From Romanomermis culicivorax (taxonomy: Eukaryota > Nematoda > Enoplea > Mermithida > Mermithidae), in the NCBI GenBank assembly GCA_963922205.1, contig CAWUHX010000068.1:868001-932000 (forward strand): a stretch of DNA of 64,000 nt. Reading direction: 5' to 3'. Positions 13,501-23,920 of the stretch are shown one piece after another. Numbering within the stretch: the first letter of the stretch is position 1; each line of letters starts with the position of its first letter. The position numbers and the translations under genes are program-made. The notes beneath the pieces are model-generated. The model saw nothing but the letters and a program-made list of their open reading frames with translations, ran no database searches and had not been told where the DNA came from.

Positions 13501-16500
13501 ATCATTGTTAGCTAAGGACTTTCATTTTGATTAGCGAAAGTTGATTTAGTTTTTAATTTGATTTCTGCTACCATGATATTGTTCGTTAGCTTGCAGATGT
13601 GAAATTCTGGTTTACTGCGCTGACATGTTCTTCTCGATTACGTGGCTTGGCGATGGAAGATACAACCCACCAGTTAGTGTGGATCGTATTATTTTCTTCG
13701 TACGAAAAAGACACGTTTCTCTCGGTTCATTGAAACACGCCTGCGCAATAATGATCATCATAATTTTCATAATTACGATGTTTTTAAATCAATTTTCCCT
13801 GACTTTAAATACTACCTTCCTAGAAAATTAACTTAATTTTATCAACAAATTAACTCAGAAAATTTGTACAAAATTTCGAAAACAATTTTTTTCCGTAGGT
13901 TTTCTTCGAAATGTCAAAAAGGAAAGGTCGATCACGGTCAATAGAGGAGTTCAAAAAAATTTGCATGAAGTGGGAATTCAAGCGGCTTGAGGAAGCGGGC
14001 ATGGTATTTGTTAAGATCATGTCGACATTATTTTCATATATTAGAGGGCGTCAAAACAGAGTTTTTAATGATCTAAAATGTCACAGCTCGAAAAAATAAG
14101 ATCCGGGAAGAATCACCAGCTGAACAAAAAATCTTCGAGAATCTTCTCATCAAAGTTTCTGACTTTGGCGCTATGTCTTCCCCTATTGATAGAGCAACTA
14201 TCGAAAAAAAAAAGATTTTTTTTAAAATATCGGCAGTCTAATTTCTATTTTTTTCCCAATGAGCCTCGTGAAAAGAAAAAAGATCTTCATGCGAATAATT
14301 AACAATTTGCTCGTTTTTTCTCACATTGACTATAGCAATTAAGACTACAACTTGAAAAAAGAAAATCTTGGCTGGCGATGCAGCACACGTCAACGGATTT
14401 GTTTGCATTGTTTGCATTCCTGAAACAGTGATTCAGTTGGAAAGCCACGCCATTTTCTGAACTATGACCTCAAAGTCTTGTGGAAAGCATTCTAGAGGGC
14501 ACAAGTTCAAGTACTTATAAGCATATGCTTTTTGGCTGGTACAAAAATTCTGCAGTAATAGCTCGAGACGTGATCAGTGGAAAATGTTTCTTGTTTACTT
14601 CTTTCCTTGTTACTGCTGCCATTTTCTCTCGATTTTTTAGCACATCAAGTTTGCAGAGTAAAGTCGCATTAACTAAATTGTATTTTCTTACTACAGATAT
14701 TTTTTGCATTTTTAGCTTTACATGTTCAATTTAGAAAGTACCTTCTTTTTGTTCGGAAGATTTAATGACTAATAACAATAAAGAGTCGAAAATGTTCAAC
14801 CTATTGCTCAAGATAACATGAAAACCTTCTGCTCGACGGTTTTCTAGAAAGCTGATACAATTGAACCTAAGTCAGAAACTTGAAGAGCAACAAAAGACAA
14901 AATGGATATAGACTGTTTTTTATGAGATGAATCGTAAATCCAAAAAATACGAAAATTAGCTCTGCCATTGACATTGTCTACACGAAGTTTTCAAAGTCCT
15001 TTCCGATTCAAAATTCTGATAATTCTAGAAATGGCATTTCATGATTGGATTCGATGAACAAATTTTCTATTGAGAAAATAAATTTTTTCCCGTCAGAAAG
15101 ATGCTCCATGATGTATTGGTACCAAGTTGTTGTAGTGATATGATAAAAATTTCATTATCATGTTCGAATATATTTGTGGAAAATCGCTGCTTACTGTAGG
15201 AAACTCTGACCCTATTACACGTTTGAATAAATTCTCTTGTCAGTCAAGTTTTTTAATAACTTTTCCCTAAACTAGAGCAAATTTTTTATTAGACACTTTT
15301 CGTAACGAGAGCGATCCACGAAAATATCGTTGTATCAGCAGAAATCTACCAAGCTCAGATATTTTAGAATCATGCAGTGAAATAACTGACATTAAAAACC
15401 GATTCTCTACGTTCCATGCTGATTTATAACAACAGGGAAAACGGCCAAATTTTTCACAATCATTTGCCAAGATTTTTACATGTTTTCACGAAATAAGCAG
15501 CAAAAAATGTGGTGGAACAACGGTCTTTCATAAATTTTTACGTAGTAAAACACTTGTGAAATCATGAGTTTGTGAAACCTGCAACTTTTCCGCACAGGAC
15601 TTTGAGGATCGACTCAAAGTTTGACCTTCCATTACTCAGTCAAAAACTTGATTTCTACGACAATCCGAATAATTTTTTGGTATACCTGAACATGCCACTC
15701 AGATAGTGACATAACTTTTACACTTCAAAGATCATGACATTAAGACAATAATGATTGCTTTTGTTCTAGAATGATCTGCAAGCAAATTTTCACTTTCTTG
15801 TAACTAAAATAATGCCATTTTGAAACTGAAAAGGTGTTCGGATTCTGAAGTTTTAAGACTAAAGTTAGCGGACGTATGGAACGTGAAACTATTATGAAAC
15901 GGGCCTCGGGGTATCTACTCGAAGTTTGACATCTCATTACTCAGTCAAAAATGAAGATAACACAATTTAAAGGCGCTTACGGTAGAACTCGACGACATCT
16001 ATTGATTGGTGCTCGCACTTTATGTCTACTCCATGCAAATATCTATCATGTTCATACATGTTTTCTCAAACAATAGTTGATCAGCAGAGTCTTGAGTAAT
16101 GGCTATACTGTCATTTGCCGTTTCATGACCTACAAAAAATTTTTCACATCCCCTCTACCACAGTAATTTCACCATTAAAAAATCGTTATGCAGTAAATAT
16201 TTCACTAAGCAGAATGCACAAGAGTGGCATATTTTTCATGTAAAATTGAAAAAGGGCGTAAGTTCAGGAAAGTTTAGGTTCCCGAAACACTTGTGAGATC
16301 ACAAGCACTGCAGACTTGTAGAAGGCAAACTGTTATGAAACAGGTCCAGGAGGCTCGGCTGGAAGTTTGGCATCCCAATATTCACTCAAGAATGAAGATA
16401 GAAAAATTCGAAAAGTAGATTTGGGTAGAACTCGACGAGATCTATCGATCAATGTAAAACTTGTCCCATTTCACACATATATATCTCAATACAAGTTTTC

Positions 16501-17020
16501 TCAAACATGAATATTGAACACAAATGTTTTCAGTGCCCTACTACAGTATAGCCATACCTTGAAAAAATCCTATACTGGAGCACATGAACGACCCGAAAAG
16601 CCAAACGTGCGTAAAAATCGACGCCGCCGTTACGGGCAACGACGTCAATGTGATGGACAAGTCCGAACAGGCCAAAATGACAATGAACGTCGTTTTGACC
16701 GTCAATTTCAGTCGCCTGACCATGGACAAATACAAAATGGACAAATTGCCGCAAACAGAAACTAACCAAATCGTGGCGTACAAAAAACCGAAAATTAAAC
16801 GAACGCCGACCAAATCGACCGGATCGTCGGGTAAACGGTCCCAAATTTGTTGGCAATCGCCGGCGCCGAATTCTCGGTCCAAAAAGCTGGTGTTGACGGT
16901 CAAATTCATAAGCAAATCTATATCTTCTTGGCTAAGATTCCGATTCAAATTTGAATAGAAGGATCGGTTGCGGAGGCCTTCTCGTTGGGAAACGAGTATG
17001 CTTAAAAGTATTTCATACAT
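7562..17020 (-). CDS. Class A neuropeptide (NPY/NPF-like) G protein-coupled receptor, complete, three exons
   Basis: Minus-strand exons 17020-16558, 11995-11365 and 7676-7562 join in phase (1, then 2) to 402 residues ending in TGA at 7564-7562. Seen: an extracellular N-terminus with N-glycosylation sequons (NLT, NTS at about 39-44); TM1 at about 73-100 with the GN pair; TM2 with LACSD (Asp120); ECL1 HVWLFG; Cys147 at the top of TM3; DRY at 171-173; paired ECL2 cysteines near 235-239; TM5 with Pro266; basic loop 3 (GRRRR); TM6 CWFP at 323-326; TM7 NPIIYGFFN at 366-374. These are class A hallmarks, and the TM3 region resembles NPY/NPF-type receptors; the ligand is unknown. The usual TM4 tryptophan is not evident. 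The start is the ATG at 17020; an upstream non-coding exon cannot be excluded. Intron 1 (16557-11996) holds MITE and duplicated DNA. Intron 2 (11364-7677) holds a nested foldback pair. Exon 2 is much more GC-rich than its surroundings. Confidence 0.94.
9022..11172. mobile_element. Foldback element with 15-bp minisatellite arms, in GPCR intron 2
   Basis: The left arm, 9022-9310, consists of 15-bp units (consensus CAATTGAGCGATTCC). The right arm, 11040-11165, has the same units inverted. Inside the minisatellites, matching T-rich blocks at 9310-9630 and 10810-11040 (reversed) continue the palindrome. As a result the two chance ORFs, at 9302 (+) and 11060 (-), translate to near-identical hydrophobic peptides. 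A second foldback element (9633-10472) is nested in the loop, and the remaining loop (10473-10810) is C/T-rich. No transposase was seen. Confidence 0.8.
9633..10472. mobile_element. Nested foldback element with CCGGC-rich arms
   Basis: The ends are inverted copies: AAGGCGGATTCATACTTC at 9633 and, reversed from 10472, AAGGCAGATTCATACTTC. Both arms are short arrays of ATCCGGC-type units (9652-9810 and 10250-10460), GC-rich against AT-rich flanks. The middle is unremarkable A/T-rich DNA. It interrupts the loop of the larger foldback element. No clear target duplication was found. Confidence 0.75.
12395..12640 (-). repeat. MITE family B, partial copy B2
   Basis: Reverse-oriented B-family sequence: CACTTAGTGGAAAATTTTAT, ACTGTAGAAAAACGC, CACTGTCGATTTGGATAGAA and GCTACTCGAGAAATTTTG. 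It has lost one end. In GPCR intron 1. Confidence 0.55.
13093..13342. mobile_element. MITE family B-type ends around a different core, copy B3
   Basis: The ends TACTCCGTTCATGTTGAAAT and (reversed) AACATTCATTTTGAAATGAT match family B termini, but the 180-bp interior (with ATCAGGATCAGG repeats) does not match B1 or B6. Confidence 0.5.
13911..14302 (+). CDS. Possible small two-exon gene inside the GPCR's first intron
   Basis: An ATG at 13911 opens a basic, charged, coding-looking stretch (MSKRKGRSRSIEEFKK, then WEFKRLEEAGM), followed by a possible donor at 14003/14004 (ATG|GTATTT). After an acceptor at about 14086 (GTCACAG) two overlapping frames are open. The in-phase one runs to 14302 (start LEKIRSGKNHQLNKK). 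The other encodes a more soluble-looking sequence (RKNKIREESPAEQK, SPIDRATIEKKK) but needs one extra base from exon 1. A further coding-like exon candidate lies at about 14337-14430 (LRLQLEKRKSWLAMQHTS). It is on the opposite strand to the surrounding receptor gene. No family is recognised; it may be a decayed gene or an incorrectly assembled model. Confidence 0.28.
15570..16480. repeat. Imperfect tandem duplication in GPCR intron 1
   Basis: Blocks reading TACTCGAAGTTTGACATC, then CATTACTCAGTCAAAAATGA and GGTAGAACTCGACGA, occur at 15900-16010 and again at 16350-16450, with a shorter version at about 15610-15650. The spacing is roughly 300-450 bp. No ORF or RNA is evident. Confidence 0.55.
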
Positions 17021-19079
17021 TTTTTACTGTAGCCGAACCTGCGAAAAACAAATTGTTTAAAAATTGTTGTAGCCAACGTAGATTGTAGCCAACGTAAATT
17101 CTAGAACGCTGCAAGACGTCGGTTTCCACGTAATTATGAATAAATTATGTTTTTGTGAAACGGGTGTTTGATAAGCATGTTAACAGCATCTTATTTCCAA
17201 GAAATGAAATTTTATGCCAGGATAGAAAAAACAAGTGAAACGTCATCGACGGTGTAAGGATGAGAAGAGAGAATTAATGTACAAACAATGTAGATGACAT
17301 GAATGCGATATGTCCGTTTTTTCTGATCATCACAGCGTTACGTGACCCTATTTGGCTGGGGTCGTTAGAGTATAATTCTTTTTTTCTAAAAAAAAAGCAA
17401 AATCAGCCATCTAATTTCAGGGATTTTTTTGGAAATTCAGTAACCGAATCCGTCGCATGCGCATACTTGCACAAACAACTTATCATCAAAGTAACCCGTA
17501 TGATACTCAACTTTGTAACTTGTAACTCTCCAAGATTCCGACAAAAGATTGAAAAAATTGTCTAATGATTGACTCAGAGAGGGTCTTACAAAAATAAGTA
17601 CTCTCAATTTCGTCATGACAACATAGCATTTTTCATAGGAGACAAATCAGTTTCCTCAAATCTTGAACCTATGCTCGTTACGGGACGCATTGCTAAGAGG
17701 AGAAACTTGAGAAACTCTCTAAGACTGTCAAGTCGATTTTCAGATGGCTCATTGTTACGGTAAATCAATTAAAAACATCCGCACTAATGACTTTTCCTCA
17801 ATTTTTACATTATCTTACACCACAAAGGCATGAAAATCTGTGGAAACCCAGAAGAATTCAAGTTTGAGGATACAAAGTCGTCCGTGAACTGAAAATCGAA
17901 AGAAAAAGTGAACTTATTCGTCTAACACGAACGTTGGCACGTTTTTTGAATATTTCCACTAGTTATTCATAGTATGGTTTTGAATTTTGATATTATTTGT
18001 TAGTTTGAGTATCAGTTTTCAATGTATTGGTTTCTACAATAGTCATCCAAGGTAAATTTATAACATCAGCAATATGTGCTGAAAACTTCAGCCTCAAGCA
18101 GTGAAAGAAAATTGAGTCATCAGGCAATAAGACCAAAGTCTAAAAAATATGTAACAACTGCCTAGAAAGGATCACTGATATGCAAGTTCTCGGTAGATGA
18201 TGCTGGGGTTTCGACCGCGGATAGATTATCTAATTCTGGCCGACCTCTAACTGATTTCAACGGCCAGTAAACAAAACATACATTTCAACTGAGCTCTGAG
18301 GTCTGCGGTGTCAGGCGATTTTTTATGCGTAGAGGCATCCACTCCGCTAAATTTAAGCAGAGGGTCATTGGAAAAAAATTCAGAAAAAATATTTTCCACC
18401 ATTTTTGTTCGGAAACGACTATTTTCTAACAAAACATGGACATTTTTCAGTTTTTTTCGTCCAACAAGTTTCTATGGCCGGTTTTTCATATGTTTTGGAA
18501 ATTTTGGGGGCCACCTTATTGCCGATAGAGGTTTCGTTGTAAGTTTTCATGTGTCAAATGTCAGCAAGCATTCAAGTTTTCCAGACAAAGTATAGAATAT
18601 ACAACAAGTATTGTTCAGAATCTTACTGGGCTATATTCACTTAGTTACAGAAAATAATTAACTCCTACTGAATGAGGCGCAAGTTAATTATGGTGTGTCT
18701 TGTGTCCCTTTTCATTGAAGTTTTAATTAAATTTTTATAGCTCCATGAATCTGCATGAAAATGTTTTGAAGCGGCTCATTTGGGATAAGGGATCGAAAGT
18801 GATCAAAAAGGAGAATTTCGGACTGAAAAATGTCACAGAGATACATGCTCAAATTTCAAGAAGTGCATAGAATTATTCTCTATAAAAGAATTGAACTTTT
18901 TTACACTTGTCCGGTTGAAATTGACCACGTTTCCATGAAAAATCGACATAATTTAATCTACGTCTCATGTGGTGGAGGTCCGAATGATTTTAGGTATCAT
19001 GTCGGTCCTTTCTGCTCCCTCAACAAAAATGTTCATGTTTGAAACCCCTGAACCCCTAGAACCTTCAATCACGTGGCAG
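17021..19079. other. Intergenic DNA upstream of the GPCR
   Basis: AT-rich with no gene supported. It presumably contains the receptor's promoter, but no TATA or initiator stands out. The open frame at about 18308-18595 is low-complexity and phenylalanine-rich, and looks like chance. Confidence 0.5.
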
Positions 19080-19150
19080 AATTTGTTGAGAGTGGCCAAA
19101 GCAGCCACCTCAACTACGAATTGTTGCAAAAAGAGAGCGCCTTTCCCGCT

Positions 19151-19224
19151 ACTCGGTTGGCTTAGTTGGTTAGAGCGTGCGGACGGTAGCCGCAAGGTCC
19201 TGGGTTCAAGTCCCAGACCGAGCC
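19151..19224 (+). tRNA. tRNA-like gene, anticodon position GGT (Thr-like), copy 1a
   Basis: A 74-nt cloverleaf is readable by eye: acceptor ACTCGGT/ACCGAGC (six of seven pairs; A1-C72 mismatch), D arm GCTT...GAGC, anticodon stem TGCGG/CCGCA with loop ACGGTAG, a 5-nt variable loop, and T arm CTGGG-TTCAAGT-CCCAG. The A box (TGGCTTAGTTGG) and B box (GGTTCAAGTCC) match pol III promoter consensus, and TTTT follows at 19229-19232. The loop has C at position 33, where tRNAs have U, so it may be a tRNA-derived promoter module rather than a decoding tRNA. Confidence 0.6.
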
Positions 19225-19379
19225 TAACTTTTACTGAAGTCCCGAGTAGCGGGAACAGGTTGCCTCAACACTGGTGGCCCTTGACGGTCCGTCAAACTCG
19301 ACGGCGGAGGGATGTTGAGAGTGGCCAAAGCAGCCACCTCAACTACGAATTGTTGCAAAAAGAGAGCGCCTTTCTTGCT

Positions 19380-19453
19380 TCTCGGTTGGCTCAGTTGGTT
19401 AGAGCGTGCGGACGGTAGCTGCAAGGTCCTGGGTTCAAGTCCCAGACCGAGCC
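19380..19453 (+). tRNA. tRNA-like gene, copy 1b
   Basis: Same 74-nt cloverleaf as at 19151, with T1-C72 mismatched, D stem GCTC/GAGC fully paired, and one G-U in the anticodon stem (TGCGG/CTGCA). Loop ACGGTAG and both pol III boxes are kept, and TTTT follows within ten bases. Confidence 0.58.
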
Positions 19454-19503
19454 TAACTTTTACTGAAGCTCCGAGTAGCGGGAACAGGTTGTCTCAACAA
19501 ATT

Positions 19504-22500
19504 GCATTACACCTCTTCTCTCTTGAAACAACAGGCAGCCCCTGGTACAGTCATCAGTGTTGAAGGACATACTCCCTTCAACCACCACTAGTCAGTGTCG
19601 AGTATTGAATAGTAATTCTGACCAGACCAGGACCCAACAAGAATGATCGGGTTCGGAACCCGTGGATAGGGAGATATGCGTCACATGAAAGTTATTAACG
19701 AAGTAGAAAGAATGCGTTTCCTTGAGGAAGAAAATTTTGGTTCCTTAAAGGCTTCAACATCATACTCATCTTTTCTTTGCTAAATAGCCCAATGAGTGCT
19801 TTGACGTGTCGAGCGCTGTTAGTTCAAGCTTTCTCAGGTTTCAAATCATCTAATAAAGAAGCGAAGCTGGAAATAGAGAAGCAGGCTTCCATTATTACTA
19901 TTTTATTGCGTCATAGTCATATAATGGATTAGGCATTTCCCCGACGCTCTCGACACCTTTCACAAACCGTGACTGTTGTGAGCTGAAAGACTAGAAGTCT
20001 TGATCAATGAATTCGATACTCCGATGATCAAACTCAAATGTCAATCCGAAAAAATGATGAACAGACAAAGTTGAGCGCGATTCACAGATCAGAGTGTTTC
20101 AGATCATAAAACAGACTTTGACTGCTTGCAATTGTTTTGACTGATACCAGGTGTTATGAGCGGGATTTTTAATGATAGTTTTCCGCTTAAAAGACTCTAG
20201 ATAGCAGTCTACAAGCCCATTAGAAGGTGCTTTTTCACATCAGAAAAAAACACAAAATTCGATAAGTTTTAGAATTTTTGCGTAGAAAAAAACAGAGACT
20301 GTCAGTTCCATTTCAAAAAGTTTGTGATGTATGTTTTTATTTCGCATGAAAAACATGAAAAAATCGACGACAAAATGATTCGCTTAGCTCTGAAATTTAC
20401 TTAAATCCACAAAGATTGACTCAAAAAATTCAGACTTCGAAATCTCGCGGCGAATAAACTACGTCAAGCAGCACTCATTTTTTCTCGCACACCTTGTAAA
20501 AAAGAGAGGGAGAGAAAATAAGAATTCTTAATGAATAGAACCTTTCGATTTGATTGGAGAGACTATGAATCAAAGATCAAAACGACCTTAATTGAATTCA
20601 AAAAATGAAGTTTTTGCAATATATGCTGTTGATGAGCACCAAGATGAACCTCACCTGCAAATTTTCTGTGTAAAAAACATCTAAAAAGAAAAAGGTATTA
20701 CGCTTGTTAGTTCGCTTTTACTCGTAAGTTTCCAATTTTCAATTTAAAAGAAACCTTATGAAATAAACGTTCGCATTACAGTGTCAGAATTAGGAAAAAT
20801 CGTCTATAGTTCGTTTTTTTCAAAATGAGTCCAGGAGCGAAAAAAATGCTCGTGCAAATAACACAAACAACGTACCTACGTGGCCGCCTTTTTTCTCAGA
20901 TTGAATGCAGCTGTTGGATCTAAAATACTTGAAAAAATAAGATATTGGCTTGCGGCGCATGATCACCTCCTGTTTACGGATTTCTTTAGATTTTTTGATA
21001 TTTCGAGGCTCATTTGAGAATGAATAGACTATAGGGACTTGCCCTGAAGTCATAATCGACTGAGTTTTCAAAGTTTATCTGTGGATACATTGAAACTAAC
21101 ATGGATGCGTGTGAACAGAAGTTTTCTGTAAAGGCAGTGCGCAAAATCCGACTTGGAAGTTTTACATTGTGATATCTTTGGAAACTTCGCAATCAAGTGC
21201 TGGAGAGTGTATCGTCAGTTTTCAATTCTAAAAAATTAGGAAGACAAGGTTGAAGAGAAGTTCCTTGAAAAAGCTTTTGAAAAAGCAACTTCCGTAATGA
21301 TTCCAGTCGGAAAGTAGTAAAAACGGTGGACGTTCAATAAGGAAGACCACCTTCAACAAGAAAAACCCAGAAAACAAAACCTGTAATGAAAACCACCTTG
21401 AAACTTGATCTGAAGATATTCTTCCATTGTCGTTTGGTGTACCATCACTGTAAATCATCGCATTTCTGAGAAACGAGACAAGAGCAAGTACCGTTATAAG
21501 TACTGAACAAAATCATAGTCTATTAAAACTTGATTCCAATTAGTGTTAAGACCGGTTTCAAATGATTCTTCAGATCTTAATCAGAGAAGAATTGCAAGTT
21601 TGCGAAAAATGCAGATTTTTCTGGAAACTGCACCTTTATTTAGGTTACTCAAAATTAAGGGTTTTATTTCAGAAATCAAACATTCACTATTTATTTCGTT
21701 CAGTTGGTGTCAAAGCATTTTTACAGTAAAGTTACATTGATATCAAAAAACAGTGGTTTACTTTGAATGATTCAGCTCATGGTATACTATAGCTATAGAT
21801 ATGAAATTTTTAGGTCAGAAAGTAGACCAAGTAGGCTATACGAGGAACAAAACTCGCACACGTTAGCTTGATTGGCTGAGATACAAAAAGCTTTTCAGGC
21901 GGGCCATTTTTCCGAACTACCTTGTAATTGAACTTATTGTTTTTCCGCTAGCCTATCATCGCAGTAGCATTTTCCTTTTAGCTGAGACTACTTCCTCGTA
22001 CTAAATTAAATCTGTCTCTGTATTCTTGAACAAAAACGAAGACTTTGCTAAATAGACTGACTGAAAAATAATGGCTGGGAAAAATTTTTGCTTTTGGAAT
22101 TTTATTAGGTCCAGATTTGGAAAATGGTTGCAACTAAATGAGTTTGCGTAAGAAAATTAGTAGTAGCAACTCATATTTTACTGATGAGCTTCGAAATCAC
22201 GTGAAACAGCCACGTCAGATTTTTTGGATATGAATAAAAACGGACATTTTCGGAAGAGGTTCATATTTTGATCCGAATTGTAGAAACATGTCGCGACTTA
22301 CCCAAAATTCTATTTATGCCATTCAAACCGAAGCTTGAATTGCGGAACAAAACTTCCAAGCAAACTGCCAAATTTGCATCTCTATTAATCCAACCATAAT
22401 CATGTTTTCCCCCTTTTCTCCAACCTCGTAATCCCCCGAAAAAGCCATGAGGCAAACCTTAATGAGAATATAGCTTCCTATTCTACACGAGGAAGGAAAA

Positions 22501-23594
22501 AGGCAGAAAAAATCCGGGTAAGTGAGCAAATCCTCGAAAAAAAAAGATAAACGGCCTTGGTCGAGGTCAGCAGACAAATAGAAACGATGTAATAAGCACA
22601 TTAGTATCTAGCATGTGGTTTATAATTAGAAGGGGGATATAGAATGAAGCAGTAGCTTAATTAACAATCACAGCAAGAACATTAGCATAGGTTATGTGGA
22701 AAAGAAGAAACAAGGCAGTTGTGATTCTGATGATGCTAAAGTAGGACACTTTGAATATGTACTATATACTATGTAGGTCATTTAGTGAAGTATTTTTAGG
22801 TCAAAAAGCGTCATCCAGCGAGCAATAATGAATGACTTAGATTAAAAATTATCCTGTGAATAAGGTAGCTTATGATTAGGATAATGTCCGACCGATTAAA
22901 ATGAATAAATAAGACAAGAATTAAGTACACCCTGAACGGGGAAGTCTCATTTTTCTGAGATTATTTCTTGAACCGTCGATCAACAAGCCCGCATTTTTTC
23001 TATGCGTACATCAGCAGTGGATGAGTCTGACTCTTGAATAAACACATCTTTTCATGGGTCACGACGTTCCATGCAAGAGACCAGCACTAACAAATAACAA
23101 AAGAAAGTGAAAAATCCTGGTACTATCCTAGAAAAGAACTATCCAAAAATCAGTTAGACTTCGGGAGTTTGGGAAAAGTCGATTCCTGTATTTATGCATA
23201 AGGCCGAAAGCAGCAAATGTTAAGCACATGTATACATGGAAAAGCTGAATCCAAAAGAATTTTTAATGGAGACTGCTACTTTAATTTTCAGTTACAAAAT
23301 GTTTTTTATGCGGTCCCTGAAATGTGAATGTCGGTCATCACATTTGCTAGTTATAAATCGTTTAGTCAAACGATATTTCAGAAGACGCCAAGTCTGAAAT
23401 TGTTACCTCATAATAACCATAAATCATCTGAAATTCCAGTTTTTGCAATTGGAATCAACATAGTGTAACGTTTGTCTGAATAATAATGCAACAATTGACT
23501 CTGAAAAGCAGCGGTGTTTTCCATAAGAGAACAACTTTAAGCATATTAATCTTTGGAAGTTATGAAGCTGAAGCTAGCCGAGGAACTGTACTAT
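19504..23594. other. 4-kb AT-rich intergenic region without recognised content
   Basis: No coding exon, tRNA or ordered repeat was found. A GC-richer patch at about 19620-19680 (GGGTTCGGAACCC palindrome) is the only local landmark. Confidence 0.5.
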
Positions 23595-23920
23595 ACTCAT
23601 TTCGCAGCTATTCCATGAAAGTAAGTTTAATACGGGAAAAATTAGTAAGCTTATTACTGGAATCAATGTAAGAGTTTTTTCGTCAGTGATCGACAGACGG
23701 AACATCATAAAAGTTTCTTCAATGCCCTATTGAAGTGGTAAAAATTTCTCGAGTAGCCCTCAGGCATCGAATCAGTTCTGTCCAAATCGACAATGGTTAA
23801 GCCTTATGTTTTTTCAATGATTTTGGCCTTTCCCATTCTCATAAAGTAATCACGCGTTTTTCTACAGAGTAAAGTTTTCCATCAAGTGAAAATTGCGCAT
23901 CGAATTGAACCTGTTTTTTG
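23595..23920 (+). repeat. MITE family B, truncated copy B4
   Basis: Shares with B6 the blocks GAAAGTAAGTTTAATACG, ATTAGTAAGCTTATTACTGG, TTTTTCAATGATTTTGGCC and TCTACAGAGTAAAGTTTTCC. The terminal repeats are lost or diverged. Confidence 0.55.

Larger units (their letters stand above)
19084..19499 (+). mobile_element. tRNA-carrying two-unit element, copy 1
   Basis: The element starts TGTTGAG (19084) and ends CTCAACA (19499), and is flanked by the direct repeat AATT (19080-19083 and 19500-19503). It consists of two homologous units 229 bp apart. Each unit holds a leader with the hairpin GTGGC...GCCAC, a tRNA-like gene, a TTTT tract and a trailer with CCGAGTAGCGGG. A 45-bp linker (19268-19312) containing the palindrome TTGACGGTCCGTCAA joins them. 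The same layout recurs at 35053-35463 with a different flanking 4-bp repeat. The inverted ends and target duplication point to a non-autonomous DNA transposon; the internal pol III promoters would also fit a dimeric SINE. No protein is encoded. Confidence 0.78.

Noticed and set aside
18965..19563. ORFs across the tRNA-carrying element (e.g. LGWLSWLERADGS)
   Set aside because: They translate the tRNA-like sequence itself and recur with the same peptides at 35 kb; there is no protein evidence.
19620..19680. GGGTTCGGAACCC patch considered as another tRNA gene
   Set aside because: The B-box-like match is imperfect and no acceptor or anticodon stem can be drawn around it.
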